From positions 1-8,441 of the forward strand of contig JALULO010000190.1 in NCBI GenBank assembly GCA_027056215.1: DNA of 8,441 nucleotides, given 5' to 3'. This document shows, piece after piece, positions 1 through 5,546 of this stretch. The notes beneath the pieces are model-generated. The model did not search any database. It saw only the letters and a list, made by a program, of their open reading frames with translations, and was not told the origin of the DNA. A program made the position numbers and the translations under genes. The stretch comes from Campylobacterales bacterium (GTDB taxonomy: Bacteria; Campylobacterota; Campylobacteria; Campylobacterales; QNZT01). The stretch's first letter is position 1. Every line of letters begins with the position of its first letter.

Positions 1-14
1 TTTTTCAAAAGCAA

Positions 15-3000
15 CTATATAGCAAAATAGAGTGATTCGGGATGGTGTACAACCAAAGCACTTGTTGTCTGTTCCGGATGCATTTGAAATGTCTCACCCA
101 ATTCTATACCAAACTCTTCGGGTTTTAAAAGTTCAAACAACTCTTTGTTCATGGAGAGATCTGGACATGCAGCATACCCAAAAGAGTAGCGACAGCCATG
201 GTATCGTGTCATCTTTACATCACGTAAACTATGCCCTTCTTTTTCAGCGATATTGAGCTCCAATCGGATCTGTTTATGGATGATCTCCGCGATAGCCTCA
301 GCTAGATCAACACTGATTCCATGGAGATGGTGATAGTCGTTATACAAACCTTTTGCATAGAGTTCTTGCTCTTTTTGACTGAACTTCGCACCGGCACTTG
401 CCAGCGTAAAAGCCACCACATCATGACGATCACTTTTAAAGTAATCACTCAAACATCGGTATGGCTTTCGCATCTGTCTTGGGAAAGTATAGGAAATAAT
501 CGCACGTTTTTTAACAACTTCTAATGGCTCTGTATTGATCCCCTCTTCGTTGAACCAACCTTCAGAGGGATCAAAGATATGTAGTGTATCCCCTTCACTT
601 CGACATGGGTAGTAACCATACAGTGCCACAGGATCTAAGAGATGCTCTTTGAGGATATCGCGTTTCATCTGTTCAAACAAAGGCCAAAGTTTTTCATTTT
701 CTATCTTTTTACGTTCTTCTTTGGTCAGTTTTTTATTGACATAACCCCAACGTTGTGAAAAGAGAAGTTTATGATTTATCCAGTCAAATGCCAGTTCATC
801 CACTTTCGCATCCAATACACGCCGTCCCCAAAACGGAGGATTGGGTATGATGATATCACGTGAAGGCATCTTGATCTGTTCTAGTGGAGGGATATCATCT
901 TTACTTTTTTTCTTTTTTACAATCGCGATATCGATATCAGGCTCACTTCCACCCAGATTGGTATCAAAATTGCCCTCTTCGATACGGCTCATCGCAACCA
1001 TACCGTCAAAAGCATCTTTACAGTAAAAAATCGGTCCATCATATTCCGGTCTACAAAACTCATCGATAAACTTCTTTGTCAAAGCTGCACCACCTAAAAG
1101 TACCGGCGTTGTGATTCCTTGAGATTTTAGATACTGCAGATTTTCAAGCATCACACCGGTTGACTTAACCAGTAATCCACTCATACCTATAGCATCAACA
1201 TGATGTTCTTTTGTGATATTTACAAAAGATTCGATATCTGCTTTGATACCGATATTGATCACTTTAAAACCGTTGTTGGTAAGGATAATATCAACAAGAT
1301 TTTTACCTACATCATGAACATCCCCTTTGACCGTGCCTAACACAAGTGTTGTTTTGGTACTTTTCTCTTTTTTGGGAAGATAAGGGTTAAGCCAATCCAC
1401 GGCTGATTTCATAGTTTCAGCAGATTGTAAAACAAATGGAAGTTGCATTTTACCACTTCCAAAAAGCTCTCCAACCTCTTTCATCGCTTCGATCAAGATG
1501 ACATTGACGATCTCTTCTGCCGGTATTTCATCTTTGGCATCAGGCAAAAGTTTCAACATGCGCTCTTTGTCACCATCAAGTAAAAGTTTGTGCAATTTTT
1601 CTTTGGTATTCATCTGTAAAAAGGCGGCATCTTCCTCGTCTTGGTTAACCGCCTCTACATCTGAAAAATAGTCGATAAAGGTAAAAAGAGGATCACCCTC
1701 TTCTCGGTTGTTAAAAAGTAAATCTTCACAAACTTTGATATCCTCTTCGCTCATCTTATGTAAAGGCATTGTATTTTTAACATTGACAATCGCCATGGAG
1801 AGTCCTGCTTTGACACAGTGGTGCAAAAAAACAGAGTTTAGGTATTCTCTTGCGTGTTTGTCTAATCCAAAAGAGATATTTGACACACCCAATACAAATC
1901 CAACTTCAGGATGCATTTTATGAAAGGTAGCTATCGCATCTATCGTCTCAATGGCTGCTGTAAAATATTCTTCATCACCACTACCTACTGTAAATGTCAA
2001 AAGATCAAAAACCAAATCATGCGGATCAAGCCCGTGTTCTTGGGTTGCTAGTTTATAGATACGCTCGGCAACTTCGACTTTTGTCTTTTTGTCTTTTGCC
2101 ATACCGACCTCATCGATAGTCAAACAGACAAGTGAAGCACCATAGCGTTTGGCAAGCTGACAAATAATATTGAACTTATCAATCCCATCTTCCAGATTGA
2201 CAGAGTTGATGATCGGTTTACCACCTACTTGTTTCAGACCCATCTCTAGTGAAGTGACTTGTGTTGAATCGATCATGAGAGGCAAAGTCACTTTTTGGGC
2301 ATAAAGCAGTGCTAAAATCTCCATATCTTTACGCTCATCTCGACCTGCAAAACCAACACTCAGATCTATACCGTGTGCACCATAACGCACCTGTTGTTGC
2401 GCTACTGAGAGTGTACCTTCATAATCTTCTGCTAACAGTAACTCTCTAAAAGCTTTAGAACCAGTTGCATTGCTACGCTCTCCGATCAAAAAAGGTGCTG
2501 GATTTTGGATGAGCTCTCTAGTCTCAAACAAAGAAGCCAATGCTTTTGGCTGACTCCCACTCGCAGCTTTAGGCACAACACCCACCATCGCGTCTGAGAG
2601 TGCTTTGATATGTTGAGGCGTTGTACCGCAACAACCACCAAGTAGTGCTACCCCATCGTACTGTGTAAAACTTTTCTGTAAATCTGTAAACTCTCTAGGT
2701 CCCATCGGATAAAAGGTATGCCCGCCTCTGTTTTGAGGAAGTCCGGCATTGGCATGTACTGAGATTGGTTTGCCCCATACTTCACTGAGTGTTTTGACAT
2801 GTTTTTGAACTTGTTCTGGTCCTGTACCACAGTTAAAACCAAGAGAGAGGATGTCAAAAGGCTCCATGATCACAGCTATCGTTTTGGCATCTGTACCGAT
2901 AAGCATACTTCCTGCAAGTTCGATGGTGACAGATACCATGATCGGTAAATGTTTACCTTTTTTCTTTGCCACATCTTCGCAGGCATGCAGTGCAGCTTTG

Positions 3001-3500
3001 ATCTGTAAGGGATCTTGACACGTTTCAAGCAAGAAAAGATCAGCTCCACCATCAACCAAACCTTCCGCCGCGATACAATACCCCTCATACATCTCATCAT
3101 AAGTGATATGTCCAAGTGAAGGAAGTTTAGTTCCCGGACCCAAATCACCGGCAACAAAACGGGGCTTATCATCACTATAATACTTTGCACAAGCATCACG
3201 TACGATCTGTGCACCGGCTTTTGCAAGCTCATACGTTCGCTCACCTATATCATAATCATCAAGAACCCAGGGAATCGCACCAAAAGTATTGGTTTTGATG
3301 ATATCTGCCCCAGCTTTCAAATAGCCCTCATGTATACTAGATATACCATCAGCCATAGTGACATTGAGCAATTCGTTACAGCCTTCATTGCCTTCCCATG
3401 CACTTTGGGGAATCTCAAGGTTTTGTATCTGTGTCCCCATCGCACCATCGAGGATAAGGACTTTTTCTTTTATCAGTTGTTTTAAATCTGGTTTTTGCAA
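15..3500 (-). CDS. metH: Cobalamin-dependent methionine synthase (MetH)
   Basis: Cytoplasmic enzyme that transfers the methyl group of 5-methyltetrahydrofolate through cobalamin to homocysteine, giving methionine and tetrahydrofolate. The 1161 residues hold every MetH module in order. The homocysteine-binding barrel (about 10-305) has zinc ligands C224 and C290/C291 (GGCCGTTP). The pterin-binding barrel (about 335-595) has IGERSNATGS at 339 and NSVNLEDG at 432. The helical B12 cap spans about 630-715. The B12 domain (about 717-850) has GDVHDVG with cobalt ligand H729, SGLL at 774 and GG at 803. The AdoMet activation domain (about 880-1155) has LAEAIAE at 1066 and a CRYSFGYAACPD stretch at 1103. 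It is slightly shorter than the E. coli enzyme (1227) but lacks no domain. The start is TTG: an in-frame TAA lies 15 bases upstream, and the first internal ATG (M21) falls inside the conserved LDGAMGT motif. The gene follows the Fur-family gene by 49 bp. No cobalamin or SAM riboswitch fits in that gap. Identity is very secure. Confidence 0.98.
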   Translation of the reverse strand: MQKPDLKQLIKEKVLILDGAMGTQIQNLEIPQSAWEGNEGCNELLNVTMADGISSIHEGYLKAGADIIKTNTFGAIPWVLDDYDIGERTYELAKAGAQIVRDACAKYYSDDKPRFVAGDLGPGTKLPSLGHITYDEMYEGYCIAAEGLVDGGADLFLLETCQDPLQIKAALHACEDVAKKKGKHLPIMVSVTIELAGSMLIGTDAKTIAVIMEPFDILSLGFNCGTGPEQVQKHVKTLSEVWGKPISVHANAGLPQNRGGHTFYPMGPREFTDLQKSFTQYDGVALLGGCCGTTPQHIKALSDAMVGVVPKAASGSQPKALASLFETRELIQNPAPFLIGERSNATGSKAFRELLLAEDYEGTLSVAQQQVRYGAHGIDLSVGFAGRDERKDMEILALLYAQKVTLPLMIDSTQVTSLEMGLKQVGGKPIINSVNLEDGIDKFNIICQLAKRYGASLVCLTIDEVGMAKDKKTKVEVAERIYKLATQEHGLDPHDLVFDLLTFTVGSGDEEYFTAAIETIDAIATFHKMHPEVGFVLGVSNISFGLDKHAREYLNSVFLHHCVKAGLSMAIVNVKNTMPLHKMSEEDIKVCEDLLFNNREEGDPLFTFIDYFSDVEAVNQDEEDAAFLQMNTKEKLHKLLLDGDKERMLKLLPDAKDEIPAEEIVNVILIEAMKEVGELFGSGKMQLPFVLQSAETMKSAVDWLNPYLPKKEKSTKTTLVLGTVKGDVHDVGKNLVDIILTNNGFKVINIGIKADIESFVNITKEHHVDAIGMSGLLVKSTGVMLENLQYLKSQGITTPVLLGGAALTKKFIDEFCRPEYDGPIFYCKDAFDGMVAMSRIEEGNFDTNLGGSEPDIDIAIVKKKKSKDDIPPLEQIKMPSRDIIIPNPPFWGRRVLDAKVDELAFDWINHKLLFSQRWGYVNKKLTKEERKKIENEKLWPLFEQMKRDILKEHLLDPVALYGYYPCRSEGDTLHIFDPSEGWFNEEGINTEPLEVVKKRAIISYTFPRQMRKPYRCLSDYFKSDRHDVVAFTLASAGAKFSQKEQELYAKGLYNDYHHLHGISVDLAEAIAEIIHKQIRLELNIAEKEGHSLRDVKMTRYHGCRYSFGYAACPDLSMNKELFELLKPEEFGIELGETFQMHPEQTTSALVVHHPESLYFAI

Positions 3501-3508
3501 GAAATTTT

Positions 3509-3517
3509 CTCTTTTTT
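3509..3517 (-). promoter_or_regulatory. Ribosome binding site for the TTG start of metH
   Basis: An A-rich AAAAAAGAG stretch ends 8 bases before the TTG codon on the minus strand. The GAG core is a modest Shine-Dalgarno match at usable spacing. It supports TTG at 3498-3500 as the start, because no ATG or GTG is available in frame between the upstream stop and the conserved N-terminal motif. Its own strength is only moderate. Confidence 0.5.
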
Positions 3518-3523
3518 AGCGGG

Positions 3524-3529
3524 ATTTTA
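3524..3529 (-). promoter_or_regulatory. Possible -10 element for metH
   Basis: TAAAAT, preceded by TATATAG, lies in the 49-bp gap between the Fur-family stop codon and metH, 23 bases before the TTG. No -35 hexamer sits at 16-18 bp. A TTGATT is present but only about 10 bp upstream. Campylobacterota promoters often lack a conserved -35, so a metH-specific promoter is possible, but such AT-rich hexamers are common by chance here. The alternative is read-through from the Fur-family promoter. Confidence 0.3.
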
Positions 3530-3549
3530 CTATATAGATAATCAAAAGA

Positions 3550-3954
3550 TTATGAAGCGCACTGTTTACATGTACCAAAAAACTGAACAGATGTTTCAGC
3601 AACACGAAAACCACTCTCAACGGGGATACTCTTTTGCAATCCCTGGGTATCAATATGGACATCTTCAATCATGCCACATTTTTGGCATATAAGATGGGAG
3701 TGTCTCTCTTTTGCTAGTTCATATTTATTGTCTTGTCCAACGATTTTAAGCTCTTTGATAAAATCACTATCCATCATGGCATTGATATTTTTATAAACAG
3801 TAGCAAGTGAAAGTGATGGAAAAGTCGCTTTGATTTTTTCATAAATATCCCGAACACTGATATGTCCGTATCGATCCATCAACTCGATAATCGCCAAACG
3901 TTGTGGCGTTATCTTGATTTGATGCTCTTTTAAGAGTGTCATATATTTTTGCAT
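3550..3954 (-). CDS. Fur-family metal-dependent repressor, PerR-like
   Basis: A 134-residue cytoplasmic DNA-binding regulator of the Fur superfamily. An N-terminal winged helix (about 10-75) contains ITPQRLAII and the recognition-helix signature LATVYKNI at 50-57. The C-terminal metal-binding and dimerisation domain has the HSHLICQKCG motif (H85, H87, C90, C93) and a second CxxC (C129, C132). Those four cysteines are the usual structural zinc site. By alignment from memory with Bacillus subtilis PerR, the regulatory metal site would be H31, E79, H85, H87 and D98. D98 is the PerR-type residue (Fur has Glu), while E79 is Fur-like (PerR has Asp), so peroxide sensing is likely but not certain. 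I chose the start at 3954 because AAGG sits 7 bases before this ATG. The upstream in-frame ATG at 3984 lies before the predicted transcription start. The gene has its own promoter and metH follows 49 bp downstream. Fur, Zur or Mur roles cannot be excluded from sequence alone. Confidence 0.9.
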   Translation of the reverse strand: MQKYMTLLKEHQIKITPQRLAIIELMDRYGHISVRDIYEKIKATFPSLSLATVYKNINAMMDSDFIKELKIVGQDNKYELAKERHSHLICQKCGMIEDVHIDTQGLQKSIPVESGFRVAETSVQFFGTCKQCAS

Positions 3955-3961
3955 ATAAAGA

Positions 3962-3965
3962 CCTT
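3962..3965 (-). promoter_or_regulatory. Ribosome binding site of the Fur-family gene
   Basis: AAGG within AAAAAAGGT lies 7 bases before the ATG at 3954. This decides the start in favour of the 134-residue protein over a 144-residue form. The upstream ATG at 3984 has no comparable purine core. Confidence 0.7.
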
Positions 3966-3974
3966 TTTTGTCTG

Positions 3975-4003
3975 AGTATAACATAAAATGCTTTTTTCGT
4001 CAA
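3975..4003 (-). promoter_or_regulatory. Sigma70-type promoter of the Fur-family gene
   Basis: A -35 hexamer TTGACG (3998-4003) is separated by exactly 17 bp from a -10 hexamer TATACT (3975-3980), each matching the consensus at five of six positions. The predicted transcription start near 3968 would leave a very short leader of about 14 bases before the ATG at 3954, with the AAGG site just inside it. The -35 overlaps a short AT-rich palindrome (AAATTATTT, 4001-4009) that could be part of an operator for an autoregulating Fur/PerR protein. That operator role is only a guess, since the match to the PerR box consensus is poor. This promoter could also drive metH. Confidence 0.75.
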
Positions 4004-4019
4004 ATAATTTATGGTAAAA

Positions 4020-4032
4020 GATAAAAGTTATC
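4020..4032 (-). repeat. 13-bp perfect dyad between the TolC-like gene and the Fur-family promoter
   Basis: GATAA, a 3-base spacer and TTATC form a perfect inverted repeat 5 bp after the stop codon of the upstream TolC-like gene and 16 bp before the -35 box. On the minus strand it is followed by TTTTA. It could be a very weak transcription terminator for the polysaccharide operon, but the stem has only one G-C pair. Alternatively it could be a regulator-binding half-site, because GATAA/TTATC resembles the ends of Fur-type boxes. Neither role is demonstrated. Confidence 0.3.
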
Positions 4033-4037
4033 ACTTG

Positions 4038-5546
4038 TTATAGGATTTTTACACCTGTTTGAAACTGTAAACTAACAAGGTTTTTAAGAATTTCACAACG
4101 CTGAATCCATATATTTTGTTTGAGTTCAAGCATTTGAAGACGTGTCATGATCTCTTGATGTTTCAAATCAATCGCTTTCTCGCCGATAGGATACTCTTTT
4201 TTGATATGTGCATGAGAGAGGCTTTTTTGATCCAATAAAATCTCTTTTTGCATTTGGGCAATCGTTTTTTGTGACTCATACAGCTTTGTATAGTAAAAAT
4301 GTACCTTCTTTTGCAACAGTGCTTTATAACTTTTTTCTCTGAGTTTAAAAGTCTGACGTTTTATAGAAGAGAGTTCTTGTGACGGTTGATGCACTTCCAA
4401 TGGCATACTAAAGTGAAATCCTGCCAATGTATCATCTCTTGGAACGGAAGTATATCTTTTTCTATCCACAAAAACATCTGCCTTAACACGATCCTTCCAG
4501 CTAGGTGTTAAATCAATAGCTTCCATACGTTCCTTTTGCACTTGCAATGCGACGTCATTTCTAACAGCATCGTCAGCAAGTACTTGCTCATCTGTCAAAT
4601 GTATTTTTTCTATTTTTTGTATCAATGTTTTGTAACGTTTATCAAAAACTTTTTTAGGACTAAATCGTAAATAATTGACAGCTTGTTTAGTTTTTTGAAA
4701 TAGTGTATGTGTTTTTTCATAAGTGGACAAAGTAATAATACCCTTATCAATCCTTCTTTTATCGTAGCTTAATAGCTTTTTCAATAATGAATATTTTTGA
4801 AAACTATACTCATAAGCGATATACTTCTTGATCTCATCAATCTCTAATAGGGCTATTTGTGCATAGTCAGACTGCGTTTGTTTAAGTATATTATCGAAAT
4901 CCATCCCATTTTGTAATGCTTTTTGCATTGCATCTTTTTTATATCCATAGTAGCCATTGTCAAAGATATTCCAGACAAGTTTGGCATCATACCCTGCACT
5001 GTTTTTGTCAGGAATAGCAGAAAAAGATGTTTGAAATTCCAAGCCACTATAGGAAAGTGCTTTTTTATATTCCTCAAGATAAGCATCTTTTATCTTTTTC
5101 AGTTCTTCTATATTACTGGTACTACTGCCATGCATAATCTGTACAAACTGTTGATTTTCTCCAAAAAAAAGATCATCAAGACTCTCTTCATGATAAAGCT
5201 CAGCATAAGACGGAATCTTTTTTTTAATACGATGTATGGTTTTAGCACTATTTTTCTTCGGTAAGATACGATAATACGATAATCGTGCTTTTTTTGCCAA
5301 CGCAACTGCATGATTTAATGAATCAAGATCTTTTTGCCCACAACGTATAAAAAGATAGTGCTTTGCATTTTTAATATCTTCTATTTTATGACATACAAGA
5401 CCTGCCCGTTTTGCTTTGAGTAATACTTTATTAGCTTCTGAACCATTTTTTTTACTAAAGACTCCTAACTGTAAGCTATAAGGTTCATTTGCAAAACCAG
5501 AAGATATAACAAATAATAAACTTACAAATACAAGTACTTTTTTCAT
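4038..5546 (-). CDS. Exported SPOR-like domain plus TolC-like outer membrane factor
   Basis: A 502-residue exported protein. Residues 1-19 are a clear signal peptide (KK, hydrophobic core, SGFA then NE). Residues 21-97 resemble a SPOR domain: YSLQLGVF, an A/K-rich helix, HYLFIRCG, a second helix, then YYRILPKK. C52 and C69 could form a disulfide. The rest has the two-fold layout of a TolC-family outer membrane factor. Each half pairs a membrane-strand-like segment with long charged helices. The strand segments are about 168-198, ending VWNIFDNGYYGYKKDA, and about 354-385, with LAGFHFSMPLEV. The helices span roughly 199-345 and 386-495. About 500 residues fits SPOR plus a TolC-size body. The ATG overlaps the stop of the synthase gene as ATGA, so the two are probably translationally coupled. 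Inferred role: outer-membrane exit duct for the polymer made upstream, perhaps anchored to peptidoglycan by the SPOR domain. The TolC assignment rests on pattern, not strong identity. A periplasmic coiled-coil protein is the main alternative. Confidence 0.72.
   Translation of the reverse strand: MKKVLVFVSLLFVISSGFANEPYSLQLGVFSKKNGSEANKVLLKAKRAGLVCHKIEDIKNAKHYLFIRCGQKDLDSLNHAVALAKKARLSYYRILPKKNSAKTIHRIKKKIPSYAELYHEESLDDLFFGENQQFVQIMHGSSTSNIEELKKIKDAYLEEYKKALSYSGLEFQTSFSAIPDKNSAGYDAKLVWNIFDNGYYGYKKDAMQKALQNGMDFDNILKQTQSDYAQIALLEIDEIKKYIAYEYSFQKYSLLKKLLSYDKRRIDKGIITLSTYEKTHTLFQKTKQAVNYLRFSPKKVFDKRYKTLIQKIEKIHLTDEQVLADDAVRNDVALQVQKERMEAIDLTPSWKDRVKADVFVDRKRYTSVPRDDTLAGFHFSMPLEVHQPSQELSSIKRQTFKLREKSYKALLQKKVHFYYTKLYESQKTIAQMQKEILLDQKSLSHAHIKKEYPIGEKAIDLKHQEIMTRLQMLELKQNIWIQRCEILKNLVSLQFQTGVKIL
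5266..5281. repeat. Tandem duplication of an 8-bp unit inside the SPOR-like region
   Basis: ATACGATA occurs twice head-to-tail, followed by ATCG, which starts like a partial third copy. It lies in the coding sequence for residues near 88-94 of the SPOR/TolC-like protein. The unit is not a multiple of three, so gain or loss of one copy would shift the frame. With two copies only, it may be chance. Confidence 0.5.

Noticed and set aside
32..2000. Several short plus-strand open frames opposite metH
   Set aside because: All are antisense to a highly conserved enzyme and have no recognisable motif or ribosome site.
2648..3244. Alternative-frame minus-strand open frames inside metH (2648-2857 and 2876-3244)
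   Set aside because: They overlap the unambiguous homocysteine-binding domain of metH in another frame and their products show no domain features.
3501..3549. Cobalamin or SAM riboswitch before metH
   Set aside because: The gap is only 49 bp and AT-rich, far too short for either riboswitch, and shows no conserved core.
3955..3984. Longer N-terminus (10 extra residues) for the Fur-family protein starting at ATG 3984
   Set aside because: The predicted -10 box (3975-3980) lies inside this extension, so a transcript from it would lack that ATG. The downstream ATG has a proper AAGG site and gives the normal family length.
4020..4032. Strong rho-independent terminator after the TolC-like gene
   Set aside because: The dyad has a five-pair, almost all A-T stem and only a short T run, so it is too weak to call a terminator. 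It is listed only as an inverted repeat.
4923..5264. Plus-strand open frame of 113 codons
   Set aside because: It is wholly antisense to the SPOR/TolC-like gene, has a low-complexity F/I/K-rich product as expected from an AT-rich shadow frame, and resembles no known family.
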